Source: Flagellimonas marinaquae (GTDB lineage: Bacteria > Bacteroidota > Bacteroidia > Flavobacteriales > Flavobacteriaceae). From it: a DNA stretch of 49,430 nucleotides. Below the pieces are notes generated by a model. That model had not been told where the DNA came from. It ran no database searches and saw only the letters and a program-made list of their open reading frames with translations. Both the position numbers and the translations under genes were made by a program. Positions 26,587-34,889 of the stretch are shown here, one piece after another. Position 1 is the stretch's first letter; each line of letters starts with the position of its first letter. The DNA is taken from assembly GCF_003992675.1 (NCBI RefSeq), contig NZ_RZMZ01000015.1:901160-950589 (forward strand). The letters are read 5' to 3'.

Positions 26587-27074
26587 TAATTAATTTGATA
26601 TAGCGCCCCGAAACAGTACCGAAGACCCTATAATATTATCGTGCCCTTTTTTCCTTTATTGCCCCCGATAACCAAATCAACTGTAAAAATGGAATGTATT
26701 ACTGATTGCAAGCTATGGGGTATATAAAGAACGCTAGTTTGGTCGTAAAATTAAATGTCAGTGGAAAGAGATGACCATTTATGTTGTGAAAGTGTCCATT
26801 TCTGTTGTGAAAAGTTATCAACTGTATGCGAAATGGTATTTTGTCGATGTTTTGTGCCTTTCATGGAGCAACCTGGGCAGCACGAAAGGTATAAAATTGA
26901 AAAAGGCCCTGCTTTTTACAACAAGACCCTTTTACGAGAACACTATATGAAAATGAAAAAAATACTTTCTGATTTAATTACACTGCTAAAGTAGGTGCTC
27001 AGTTCCAAGTGTGGAAAATATTGTTGTGAACTAGGTTGATGTTGTGGTCACACCCTTACCAAAATGTGGTCGTC
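26587..27074. other. Non-coding gap between LytTR regulator and kinase
   Basis: About 490 bp without a credible gene. An open frame at 26755-26994 begins within a repeat, is Cys-rich and ends in a Lys/Leu-rich stretch, and I do not consider it coding. The segment holds the tandem repeat at 26774-26815, another TGTTGTGAA at 27022-27030 and two TGGTCGT words (26740 and 27068 areas). It may be a degraded mobile element. Confidence 0.5.
26774..26815 (+). repeat. Tandem 21-bp direct repeat
   Basis: Two units with a 21-bp period. The shared core is CCATTT(A/C)TGTTGTGAAA, at 26775-26791 and 26796-26812, 16 of 17 bases identical. A shorter copy of the core (TGTTGTGAA) recurs about 210 bp later. Repeated terminal binding sites of about this size are a feature of IS21-family ends, so a relic of such an element is possible but not shown. 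Confidence 0.7.
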
Positions 27075-27100
27075 AAAAAAAACGCCTCCAATGGAGGCGC
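27075..27100 (-). terminator. Terminator of the LytTR regulator gene
   Basis: CGCCTCC-AAT-GGAGGCG (27083-27099) with eight T on the minus strand (complement of 27075-27082). It starts 26 bp after the regulator stop, so most transcripts should not continue into the kinase gene. Confidence 0.85.
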
Positions 27101-27125
27101 TTATATATCTGATGAAAAAGTTCTT

Positions 27126-27881
27126 TTAACTGTTCATAGAGGATAAAATGAATTCTTTAAAGTCCTTGGAAATGGGAATCAAGTTATTGTTGATCATAAT
27201 ATCCTTGGAATTGATGGCATCAATATGGTCCACATTAACAATGTAGGACTTGTGTGCCCTGTAAAACTTGTTTTTGGGTAATTTTTCCAAATAATCCTTC
27301 AATGGGGAACGTACCAAAAACTTTTTATCTGCCGTATTCACTTCCAAATAAACGTTGTCCGCCTTAATGAACTGGATGTCACTAAACTGTATACGGTAAT
27401 ATAGATGTTGTTTCTTGACGAAAATGGAATCTTTCAAAATGGAATTGGATGTAATTTCGTCCGCGGCATCATCATCTTCCATCTTTCCCACTCCCTTTTT
27501 ATTGTAATTGAAATTGGAAAGCGCTATCTCAATGGATGTATACAGGTCCTGTTGTTCAAAAGGTTTTACCAAATAGCCGTCCGGTTTAACCGTTTTGGCA
27601 TTCTCCACGGTAGCACGGTCGGAATTCGAGGTAACAAAAATGAAAGGAATATTGTAGGTTTCCCGTATGTGTTTGCCCAAATCGATTCCCGTCTTGTCCG
27701 AAGCTAAGATGATATCGATAAGTACAAGGTCCACATGGTTGTTCTTCAGGACATCTACGGCTTGTTCGTACACAATAACATTGTCCACGATTTCATAACC
27801 GATTTCCTCTAACATGGATTGCATGTCATCTGCGATGATGACATTATCCTCTACGATCAAAATTTTTATCGGATGTTCCAA
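27126..27881 (-). CDS. LytTR-family response regulator
   Basis: A 251-residue two-component regulator. The receiver domain at 1-125 has acidic Asp12, phosphoacceptor Asp56 (LVLIDIIL), Thr84 (VTSNSD) and Lys106 (YLVKPF). The DNA-binding LytTR domain spans about 150-250 (IQFIKADNVYLEV, KNKFYRAHKSYIVNV). The start is a TTG: the frame has a TAA three codons upstream and the next ATG (residue 20) would cut the receiver. A -7 box at 27916-27909 fits this start. Likely partner of the TPR histidine kinase encoded downstream. The gene follows menA by 32 bp. Confidence 0.88.
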   Translation of the reverse strand: MEHPIKILIVEDNVIIADDMQSMLEEIGYEIVDNVIVYEQAVDVLKNNHVDLVLIDIILASDKTGIDLGKHIRETYNIPFIFVTSNSDRATVENAKTVKPDGYLVKPFEQQDLYTSIEIALSNFNYNKKGVGKMEDDDAADEITSNSILKDSIFVKKQHLYYRIQFSDIQFIKADNVYLEVNTADKKFLVRSPLKDYLEKLPKNKFYRAHKSYIVNVDHIDAINSKDIMINNNLIPISKDFKEFILSSMNS

Positions 27882-27908
27882 GTTCCTTTAAGTTTATTTG
27901 GTTGTAAT

Positions 27909-27916
27909 CAAATTTA
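27909..27916 (-). promoter_or_regulatory. -7 box of the LytTR regulator gene
   Basis: TAAATTTG on the minus strand, an exact TAnnTTTG match, overlapping the menA stop codon and 27 bp before the TTG start. It suggests that the regulator can be transcribed separately from menA. Confidence 0.4.
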
Positions 27917-28822
27917 CAAAAAAATATTAACTGAAATTAAGAATAATACAGCTAACAAAAAGGTGCTTAGAGCTACTTTCTTGAGTTCGGGATCCAAATC
28001 TTTAGGGTTTTGCGTTTTGACCACTTTTCGCAAATGAATCAGCAGTGGCACAAAGGCCAACATGAAAAAGCTCGATTTCACCCCAAAACGTTCTACCCAA
28101 ATAAAGGCAGCAAAACATAAAAGGGAGGTAACAATCAGAAAACCATGATAGATTTTGCCCTTATCAAAACCCATTTTTACCACAAGCGTTATTTTACCAT
28201 GCTTTTTGTCGGAAACCATGTCCCGTAAGTTGTTCAGGTTAAGAACGGCAACACATAGCAAACCAATGGAGGCTGCCGGTAACAGTGCCATATAATCCAA
28301 TGATTTGGTGTACAAAAACATACTGCCCAAAACACCCAACAAACCAAAAAACAGGAATACAAAAAAGTCTCCCATGCCTCGATATCCATAGGCATTGGAG
28401 CCTACCGTGTATTTTATGGCGGCCCAAATGCTGAGCAGCCCAAGTGCGAAAAACAGAACGATATAAGGTAGATTTTCCAAACCAAATGCCTTGTAAATAA
28501 GTACTAAAGCAATAAGTAGGGTCAATATGGCGGAAACAATGATTCCCATTTTTAGGGAATCCCTCGTAATGATGCCGCTTTGAAGTGCACGCGCAGGTCC
28601 AATCCTATCCTCGTTATCAGTCCCTTTTACACCATCCCCATAATCGTTGGCAAAGTTGGAAATCACCTGAAAACCAATTGTGGTCAACATTGCCAAAACA
28701 AATATGACGGCACTAAAGTGGCCTTGATAGGCAGCCAGTGCAGTGCCTACAATAATCCCTGATAAAGAAAGTGGGAGTGTACGAAGTCTAGCCGCTTGTA
28801 TCCAAGCTTTTGTGTTTCCCAA
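27914..28822 (-). CDS. menA: 1,4-Dihydroxy-2-naphthoate polyprenyltransferase (MenA)
   Basis: A 302-residue UbiA-family membrane prenyltransferase with about eight or nine helices. The Mg-prenyl diphosphate motif NFANDYGDGVKGTDNEDR is at about residues 52-70, and the second Asp-rich loop is LNNLRDMVSDKKHGK. It joins DHNA with polyprenyl diphosphate to give demethylmenaquinone. The start codon is TTG at 28822, 2 bp after the stop of the SPOR gene; no ATG is available before the conserved ARLRTLPLSLSGI. Confidence 0.9.
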   Translation of the reverse strand: MGNTKAWIQAARLRTLPLSLSGIIVGTALAAYQGHFSAVIFVLAMLTTIGFQVISNFANDYGDGVKGTDNEDRIGPARALQSGIITRDSLKMGIIVSAILTLLIALVLIYKAFGLENLPYIVLFFALGLLSIWAAIKYTVGSNAYGYRGMGDFFVFLFFGLLGVLGSMFLYTKSLDYMALLPAASIGLLCVAVLNLNNLRDMVSDKKHGKITLVVKMGFDKGKIYHGFLIVTSLLCFAAFIWVERFGVKSSFFMLAFVPLLIHLRKVVKTQNPKDLDPELKKVALSTFLLAVLFLISVNIFL

Positions 28823-28824
28823 GT

Positions 28825-29424
28825 TTAGTACGGATCTTCAATTTTGATACGCTGACCGTCTTTGTAAGAAGCTACAAACGCATCCTCAAAACCAATTTGA
28901 ACCAAAAATTTTCTGAACTTTTGGGCCTCCTCCAAAGTTTCATAATTGCCCAAAGAGTAAGCGTAAAAAGGATTGGTCTTTACAAAAAGTGTATTGGTCA
29001 AAGCTTCCGAGGCCAAGGTCACATTGTTGTCCACAAAGGACTTTACTTGAACGGAGTAGATTTTTTCCTTGTTCAAAAACTCTTTGGCCAAGTAAAATTC
29101 TTTGACCAAACTTAGTTCTTGGTTTTGTTTCTTCAGATTATCGATTCGGGCCTTTATTACCTCCAAGCTATCCAAGGAGAATAGCACATTGCTTTGACCC
29201 TCAAATTGTTGTTTGCTGCTCAATCCAGCGGTAAAAGAGGTAATGGCAAGTGTTCCGATAACAAACAGGCCAACAAATCCCAACAAAATATTGCGCTGTA
29301 ACCTGATTTTGCGTAAATCCTTGTTCTTGAACTTGATCTGATCAAGAAGTCTTTCGTTGATAATCTGGGCCTTATCTATATCCTTATGAAGGTCCAACAA
29401 ATCGCTTTCTTCAATAAAAGGCAT
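28825..29424 (-). CDS. SPOR-domain membrane protein
   Basis: A 199-residue protein from ATG 29424 (MPFIEESDLLDLHKDI). A cytoplasmic helical part is followed by one membrane helix at about residues 45-68 (ILLGFVGLFVIGTLAITSF), a coiled coil (LEVIKARIDNLKKQNQELS), and a C-terminal SPOR-like domain (YSVQVKSFVDNN, AYSLGNYETLEEAQKFRKFL). SPOR domains bind denuded glycan strands of peptidoglycan, often at the division site. An upstream in-frame start at 29472 gives an extra 16 residues with no support. It lies directly before menA (2 bp gap). Confidence 0.82.
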   Translation of the reverse strand: MPFIEESDLLDLHKDIDKAQIINERLLDQIKFKNKDLRKIRLQRNILLGFVGLFVIGTLAITSFTAGLSSKQQFEGQSNVLFSLDSLEVIKARIDNLKKQNQELSLVKEFYLAKEFLNKEKIYSVQVKSFVDNNVTLASEALTNTLFVKTNPFYAYSLGNYETLEEAQKFRKFLVQIGFEDAFVASYKDGQRIKIEDPY

Positions 29425-29492
29425 ATGTGCAGGGGTTATTAAATTATGCCACACTAAAAGGGTAGCAACCAATAAGTTAATCTGAATCCTTA

Positions 29493-29500
29493 CAAAAGTA
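29493..29500 (-). promoter_or_regulatory. Possible -7 box before the SPOR-menA pair
   Basis: TACTTTTG on the minus strand matches TAnnTTTG, about 69 bp before ATG 29424, within the 149-bp gap after the CvfB gene. The -33 element is unclear. Confidence 0.35.
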
Positions 29501-29573
29501 AAATTTTTGCCTAAAGAAAAAAACTTTACCTCGCTAAAGCTACTAAAAATAAGGTCTGGGCATCGTTTTTAGC

Positions 29574-30404
29574 TTAAAGCAACCGTATGCCATCTTCTTG
29601 GATGCTTATTTTTCGTTGGCGGTACAAAATCCCCACCCCTTTTTTGAAAGCTTTTTTGCTCAAATGAAGGGTCTTTTGGATGGTATCTGGAGACGATTTA
29701 TCGTGCAAGGGCAAAAACCCTCCGCTTTGTACAAGTTTGTCCAAAATCATTTTGGCGGTAGGTTCCAGCATTTTTGCACCAATGGGCTGAAGTGAAATAT
29801 CCAATTTTTTATCGTCCCGTATATTTTTCACAAACCCTTTAAAACGATCGCCCACGGAAATTGGTTTGAAGATATCACTGTCAAAAATGAGTCCTTTGTG
29901 GCGGTTATCCACAATCGTCTCCCATCCTAGTGGTGTTTTCCGATATACCAACAGGTCTACCTCATCATTTTGATTGTATTCCATGTTGTCGTTGGACAAA
30001 AACTTATCTACCCTACTGGAGCCGGTCAAGCGCATACTTTCCTCATCCATATAGCAATGGACAATGTATTTTTCGCCTTCTTCCATTCTAAGGGACTGTT
30101 CCCTAAAAGGCACAAGCAAATGTTTTTCCAATCCCCAATCCATAAATGCGCCATAAGCCCCAACTTCGACCACCTTCAAATAGGCAAAACCGTTTCTCAC
30201 GATTTTAGGCTTCAAGGTAGTGGAGATAGGGCGCTCCGCATTGTCCAGGTAGCAGAATACGTCCATTTCCTGATCTATCTGAAAATCCTCGGGCACATAT
30301 TTATTGGGCAACAAGATCTCCGTGCCTTCGTCATCTCCCAAGAAAAGCCCTATACTGGTGCTCCTGAGCACCTTAAGGGTGTTATAATTTCCCAATTCTA
30401 TCAT
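29574..30404 (-). CDS. CvfB-like S1 RNA-binding protein
   Basis: A 276-residue cytoplasmic protein with the plan of the CvfB/YitL family. Small S1-like domains come first (NTLKVLRSTSIGLFLGDD; GFAYLKVVEVGAYGAFMDWG, ending KHLLVPFREQ; VGDRFKGFVKNIRDDKKLDI), and a winged-helix-like C-terminus follows (FLPLHDKSSPDTIQKTL, KAFKKGVGILYRQRKISI). CvfB proteins bind RNA and influence virulence-factor expression in Staphylococcus; the role here is not known. It lies in the men region after DUF2853. Confidence 0.85.
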   Translation of the reverse strand: MIELGNYNTLKVLRSTSIGLFLGDDEGTEILLPNKYVPEDFQIDQEMDVFCYLDNAERPISTTLKPKIVRNGFAYLKVVEVGAYGAFMDWGLEKHLLVPFREQSLRMEEGEKYIVHCYMDEESMRLTGSSRVDKFLSNDNMEYNQNDEVDLLVYRKTPLGWETIVDNRHKGLIFDSDIFKPISVGDRFKGFVKNIRDDKKLDISLQPIGAKMLEPTAKMILDKLVQSGGFLPLHDKSSPDTIQKTLHLSKKAFKKGVGILYRQRKISIQEDGIRLL

Positions 30405-30433
30405 GCCGTAAAGGTAGTTGTAAAAAACGGGTA

Positions 30434-30468
30434 TAAAAAAAGCTGTCCCTAATCGAACAGCTCTTTTT
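30434..30468. terminator. Terminator after the DUF2853 gene
   Basis: AAAAAA-AGCTGT-(10 nt)-ACAGCT-CTTTTTT. Stem AGCTGT 30441-30446 with ACAGCT 30457-30462. Read on the minus strand it ends the DUF2853 transcript with a T-run; it is nearly symmetric. The CvfB gene starts 30 bp further on. Confidence 0.75.
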
Positions 30469-30482
30469 TGATGGCATACCTC

Positions 30483-30824
30483 TTAATTGTAAACCGATTC
30501 CTTTCCAAAGTGCTTGGCCAAAATATAGTAAATGACTGCACGATGCTTGTTCTTTTCCGATTGTCCATACGTATCGATAACACTATTGATGGACTCCATT
30601 AACGCTGGGGTATCGGCAAGCCCCAATTTTTTGATCAAGAAATTGTTTTTTACCGTTTCCAATTCCTTTTCATCAGAACCGGATACTTTGGATGCATCCA
30701 AATTGTAGATGGCAGGGCCAAGTCCAACGGCTACTTTGGTCAACAAATCCATATCGGGATCCTGTCCAAATTTACTTTTGATGTCCGCTGCGTACTTTTC
30801 GATTAATTCGTCTCTTTTACTCAT
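30483..30824 (-). CDS. DUF2853 family protein
   Basis: A 113-residue soluble, probably all-helical protein (MSKRDELIEKYAADIKSKFG). Length and the pattern LTKVAVGLGPAIYN and DTYGQSEKNKHRAVIYYILA match DUF2853, a family of unknown function, from memory. It lies 38 bp after menD on the same strand and is followed by a terminator, so it probably ends the menI-menF-menD transcript. Confidence 0.8.
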   Translation of the reverse strand: MSKRDELIEKYAADIKSKFGQDPDMDLLTKVAVGLGPAIYNLDASKVSGSDEKELETVKNNFLIKKLGLADTPALMESINSVIDTYGQSEKNKHRAVIYYILAKHFGKESVYN

Positions 30825-30862
30825 AATCTGTTAGTGTTCTAGTTTGATTTACAGTTAAGCTT

Positions 30863-32602
30863 CTAAGATATAAAATCGAAGTACCCAAGCAAAATTTTAT
30901 TGTTCAAAACCCGTGGTGTGGCGACTTCCAAGATTTTTGGCTTTTCCGATTTGGAGTAGAATTCCTTGAGGGAATCTTCAAGTTGATCTTCATTGTCCAC
31001 CTTCAAATAGTCGAACCCATACATAGAGGCCAAATGTTCTGCAGTTAGTTTATGGCTGGTCTCAAAAAAGGTCTCGAACTCTTCGGTCTCTTCCATTCCC
31101 GGTAAAATCCTAAATATACCTCCCCCCGAATTGTTCATGAGCACTATCCTAAAGTCAGGTCGCATATACGTGTTCCACAGCGCATTACTGTCATAAAAAA
31201 AGCTAAGGTCACCTGTAAGCAATACCGTTGGTGTTTCGCTATAAATAGAGCTTCCCAAGGCCGTGGAACTACTGCCATCGATACCACTGGTACCCCGATT
31301 ACAGTATACTTTCAATGATTTGTCCAAAGCAAAGAGTTGGGCATAGCGCACCGTGGAACTGTTGGCCAAATGAACTTGATACCCTTTGGGTATTTTTTTG
31401 ATGATGTGATGGAATGCGGAAAAATCCGAAAAGGGAATCTCTTTGAGATAGTCTTCACGCTTCCTTTCGTAAATAGCTTTTTTGGTTTCCCAAAACCGCT
31501 TGTAATGGTTTTCGCCAAAAGATTCAGAAGCTACTTCCTTAAAAAACCGATTAGGGTTTGTTTTGATATGCTTTGACAGACAATAAAAGGTATTGTTCGC
31601 CTTTTTCACATCCACATGCCAGTGTTGTTTGGGCTTGTATTTCCGTAAAAAGGCCTTGATTTTTTTGGACACGATCAGTCCGCCAAAGGTAACCAACAGG
31701 TCAGGCTGTAAAGCATTGAACAATTCTTCCTTGTTCTTGGATTTTTCAATGGGCGCTATAATGCTATCGATGCTTTCAAAAAATTCTGGATGATGCAAAT
31801 TGGAGGTCGTTTCCGTAAACAATACCGTATCGGAATCGTTGGCCACCATATGCAACACCTCTTCTTCCAACGCATTGGGATGGTTAACACCCGCCAAAAC
31901 CATTTTCCGGGGACTGCTTCTCCAAATGGCCGCCAATGCTTCCCAGTCTTCCTCTTCGCCATTGTCCATAACTTCGGAAAATGCATATTTCTGGAGTTCC
32001 ACTGAAGGCTCCTCTACCCTTCCGTACAGGGGTTCCTCAAAAGGAATATTGATGTGTACCGGATATTTCTCATCAAAGGCAACCGCAAGCGCTTTGGCAA
32101 TCTCCCTTTCGTTATATTCCTGAACCTTTTCTTGGTTTTCAGTCAATAAATGTGGGCCGTATTTTGAAATGGTTTCCGTGGCGTGCGAAACATCCTGCTT
32201 CAAATTGGCCGAATAACCGATATGCTTTTCCATCACATTTTCTTGCCGAATGGTCTGTCCATCCCCAATATCGATGCGATAGCTCGGTCTATCCGCAGAA
32301 ACCACTATCAAAGGAATATCGCTGTAGTAGGCCTCTGCCACTGCGGGATAAAAGTTGAGCAAAGCACTTCCCGAGGAACAGATTACGGCGACCGGTTCAC
32401 GCAAATGCTGGGCCATGCCCATGGCAAAAAACGCGGCACAGCGTTCGTCCACAATACTGAAACACTTAAAAAACGGATTTTTTGTAAAACTGATGGTCAA
32501 CGGGGCATTTCTGGACCCCGGAGAGATAACTATGTTCTTAACGCCCCTTGTTTTAAAGTACAATACCAAGGTCTGCGCTGCCGGAATATCTGAATATGTC
32601 AT
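30863..32602 (-). CDS. menD: SEPHCHC synthase (MenD)
   Basis: A 579-residue thiamine-diphosphate enzyme that adds 2-oxoglutarate to isochorismate. The N-terminal ThDP-binding domain has SPGSRNAPLTISF and the cofactor Glu in VDERCAAFFA, then SADRPSYRIDIGDGQTIRQE. The C-terminal ThDP domain has NRGTSGIDGSSS, LLTGDLSFFYDSNALW and NNSGGGIFRILP. All regions of a normal MenD (about 556 residues in E. coli) are present. 55 bp after menF, same strand. Confidence 0.94.
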   Translation of the reverse strand: MTYSDIPAAQTLVLYFKTRGVKNIVISPGSRNAPLTISFTKNPFFKCFSIVDERCAAFFAMGMAQHLREPVAVICSSGSALLNFYPAVAEAYYSDIPLIVVSADRPSYRIDIGDGQTIRQENVMEKHIGYSANLKQDVSHATETISKYGPHLLTENQEKVQEYNEREIAKALAVAFDEKYPVHINIPFEEPLYGRVEEPSVELQKYAFSEVMDNGEEEDWEALAAIWRSSPRKMVLAGVNHPNALEEEVLHMVANDSDTVLFTETTSNLHHPEFFESIDSIIAPIEKSKNKEELFNALQPDLLVTFGGLIVSKKIKAFLRKYKPKQHWHVDVKKANNTFYCLSKHIKTNPNRFFKEVASESFGENHYKRFWETKKAIYERKREDYLKEIPFSDFSAFHHIIKKIPKGYQVHLANSSTVRYAQLFALDKSLKVYCNRGTSGIDGSSSTALGSSIYSETPTVLLTGDLSFFYDSNALWNTYMRPDFRIVLMNNSGGGIFRILPGMEETEEFETFFETSHKLTAEHLASMYGFDYLKVDNEDQLEDSLKEFYSKSEKPKILEVATPRVLNNKILLGYFDFIS

Positions 32603-32657
32603 GGACTACAAAAATACGCTTTCTCCAAATTAATTCCTTACTACAACTGGCTCCATT

Positions 32658-33719
32658 TTACAAAACACCAAGCATGGTCTTGCTTTTGTTTTGGGTTTCA
32701 ACCCATTCGCTCTCGGGGTCGGATGCTTCCGTGATTCCACCCCCCACAAAAATAAAAGCTCTGTCACCCTTCAATTCCATACAGCGCAGGTTCACAAAGA
32801 GGGCTGTTTCCCCATCTTGGGCAAGGTTCAGTTCTCCCAAAAAGCCCGTGTAGTAGGTTCTTTCATAGTTTTCGTTAGATGCGATGAATAACTGTGCCTC
32901 TCCGGTTGGGATGCCACAAACCGCTGGGGTCGGGTGCAAAGCCTTGATCACTTCGCGCACCTTTATATTGGGCAACATGGTACCTCGAACTTCAGAGCGC
33001 AGGTGCCACAAATTACCTGCCCGGACCGATTCTGCTTCATCAATCTCAAGCACCTCCATGGCATGGGCCAATTTATCCCCAATGTATTCGGAGACCATCT
33101 GCTGCTCTTGGATTTCCTTTTCGCCCCATTGGGGTTCTTCTGTTTCGATATGTGGAAGGGTCGCCGCCAGGGACATGGTACGTAATTGCCTGTTTTGAAC
33201 CTTTACCAATGTTTCCGGTGTAGCTCCGCACCACGTATCTATCTCGGGATGGTGGAACAAATAGCCAAATGCACTGGGATAGGTGTTCAGGAGCGTCTTG
33301 AAAATCCCAAGAGGCGATTGGGAAATGGGAACTTCCATTTTTCTGGATAATACCACTTTTTGCAATCTTCCCTTTTTTATTTCCGCTATTCCACGCTTCA
33401 CCAATTGCAAATGGGCCTCTTTTCCAGATTCATCCAAACTAAAGCTGGCCGTATTTTGAGACTTCCCGGGAATATACTCAGCTGTCCAAAACGCATCAGG
33501 TTGCACAAGTATGGCCTTGTCCGTCTTGTCAAAGGGCGCAAAAACAAAACCACTTTCCGTAAAATCCTTGGTCACGTTTAAATCTTTGCTGGACTGAAAA
33601 ACACCATAAATCTGGGCTGCATCAGGTTTTCGATAGAGGGCAAAGGGCAAACCTTTTTCCAGACTCTCCCCTACCTTACTCCATATGGTGTCGAGTTCTT
33701 TATTCTCTAGGTAATGCAA
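32658..33719 (-). CDS. menF: Isochorismate synthase (MenF-type)
   Basis: A 353-residue chorismate-binding enzyme converting chorismate to isochorismate. The conserved C-terminal core shows LQKVVLSRKME, GATPETLVKVQNRQLRTMSL, LHPTPAVCGIPTGEA, ERTYYTGFLGEL and ALFVNLRCMEL, with a late GGGITEASDPESEW. The N-terminal part is short, which is normal in Bacteroidota. Its first codons overlap the end of the MenI-like gene by 20 bp. Given menD next to it, the menaquinone route is more likely than a siderophore route. Confidence 0.92.
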   Translation of the reverse strand: MHYLENKELDTIWSKVGESLEKGLPFALYRKPDAAQIYGVFQSSKDLNVTKDFTESGFVFAPFDKTDKAILVQPDAFWTAEYIPGKSQNTASFSLDESGKEAHLQLVKRGIAEIKKGRLQKVVLSRKMEVPISQSPLGIFKTLLNTYPSAFGYLFHHPEIDTWCGATPETLVKVQNRQLRTMSLAATLPHIETEEPQWGEKEIQEQQMVSEYIGDKLAHAMEVLEIDEAESVRAGNLWHLRSEVRGTMLPNIKVREVIKALHPTPAVCGIPTGEAQLFIASNENYERTYYTGFLGELNLAQDGETALFVNLRCMELKGDRAFIFVGGGITEASDPESEWVETQNKSKTMLGVL

Positions 33720-34122
33720 TGGTGGTCAATTTACAGTTGGAGATGAGTTGGCCTTCTTCGTCCGTAATTTTTATTTCCCAGAGCTGGGTGGTCCTTCCCT
33801 TGTGCAAAATGGATGCCTTGGCATACACAAAACCTTCTTTGATGGACTTTACGTGATTGGCAGCAATCTCGATACCGCGTACAGCAAACTTTTGACCGTC
33901 CAAAAAAATGTACGATGCGGCACTTCCTACACTCTCGGCAAGGGCAACAGAGGCCCCTCCGTGGAGCACTCCGTCCGGCTGATGAACTCTTGGGGTCACT
34001 GGCATTTTTGCCAAGAGAAAATTTTCCCCCACATCCACGTAGGTAATATCCAAGGTTTCCATTAGGGTGTTTTTGCAAATTTCGTTGCAAACGGACAAAA
34101 TCTTCTCTTTGTGTTCGTTCAT
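33700..34122 (-). CDS. menI: PaaI-type hotdog thioesterase, probable DHNA-CoA hydrolase (MenI)
   Basis: A 140-residue hotdog-fold thioesterase. The core is HQPDGVLHGGASVALAESVG (catalytic-type HGG and Glu), then GIEIAANHVKSIKEGFV and RTTQLWEIKITDEEGQLI. E. coli MenI (YdiI) of this family releases DHNA from DHNA-CoA; its place as first gene before menF and menD supports the same role, but this is inferred from context. ATG 34122 (MNEHKEKIL) is used; the frame stays open to 34182 but would take up almost the whole gap to the divergent esterase gene. Confidence 0.8.
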   Translation of the reverse strand: MNEHKEKILSVCNEICKNTLMETLDITYVDVGENFLLAKMPVTPRVHQPDGVLHGGASVALAESVGSAASYIFLDGQKFAVRGIEIAANHVKSIKEGFVYAKASILHKGRTTQLWEIKITDEEGQLISNCKLTTIALPRE

Positions 34123-34184
34123 CGTTCTACTTTTTTGTAAAATTACACAAAGCTCAGGCAATAGCGAATAAAGTATTACCAATC

Positions 34185-34832
34185 ATGTCCAACGTAGAAA
34201 AAACGGTAACCTATTCCACCGAAAACACCTATCTGACGCAGAACGAATTAACTTCAAAAACCAAGAACGTTTGGCTTATTTTTCATGGTATCGGTTATCT
34301 GAGCCGCTACTTTGTCAAATATTTTGAAGGATTGGATACTGAGGAAAACTATCTCATTGTCCCTCAGGCACCTTCCAAATACTATTTAAAAAACGAGTAC
34401 AAATATGTTGGTGCATGTTGGCTTACCAAAGAAAACACGGCCATCGAGGTAAACAACGTCCTTAATTATATCGATGCAGTTTTGGAAGCTGAGCATATTC
34501 ACGAGCACGTAAATCTCATTCTCTTCGGGTTTTCACAAGGAGTCTCCGTTGCCACTCGTTGGCTGGCAGGCAAAAAGTTTCGTTGTAAACTAGTGGTGCT
34601 TTACGCTGGCGGCATTCCGAATGAGCTGACCGCTTCCGATTTTAATTTTCTGGACTTTACCGCTACCCAAATAAAGATTATTTATGGTGACCAAGATGAA
34701 TTTCTTACTCCAGACCGTTTAAAAGGGGAAAAAGTCAAAATTGATACATTGTTTCAAGGCCATGCCGAAATTATCACCTTTAAGGGCGGGCATGATGTAA
34801 AGCCTGAAATCGTAGAGAAATTATTGGACTGA
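34185..34832 (+). CDS. Alpha/beta-hydrolase (phospholipase/carboxylesterase type)
   Basis: A 215-residue cytoplasmic serine hydrolase without a signal peptide. The nucleophile elbow is GFSQG (LILFGFSQGVSVATRW), the probable acid is Asp in YGDQDEFLTP, and the His is in FKGGHDVKPE near the C-terminus. The early HGIGYL contributes the oxyanion loop. The pattern fits the YpfH/carboxylesterase group with small ester substrates. It is divergent from menI with 62 bp between starts. Confidence 0.85.
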   Translation: MSNVEKTVTYSTENTYLTQNELTSKTKNVWLIFHGIGYLSRYFVKYFEGLDTEENYLIVPQAPSKYYLKNEYKYVGACWLTKENTAIEVNNVLNYIDAVLEAEHIHEHVNLILFGFSQGVSVATRWLAGKKFRCKLVVLYAGGIPNELTASDFNFLDFTATQIKIIYGDQDEFLTPDRLKGEKVKIDTLFQGHAEIITFKGGHDVKPEIVEKLLD

Positions 34833-34889
34833 CCAGCCGCCCAATTTTGGCATAAAAAGCTTTACAATGCAAAAGAAGCAGGTAACAAG

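Noticed and set aside
26774..26815. CRISPR array
   Set aside because: Only two adjacent units with a 21-bp period and no spacer; no cas genes.
26755..26994. 79-codon open frame in the kinase/regulator gap
   Set aside because: Starts in tandem repeat DNA, Cys-rich then Lys/Leu-rich, without a recognisable family; more likely non-coding or a relic.
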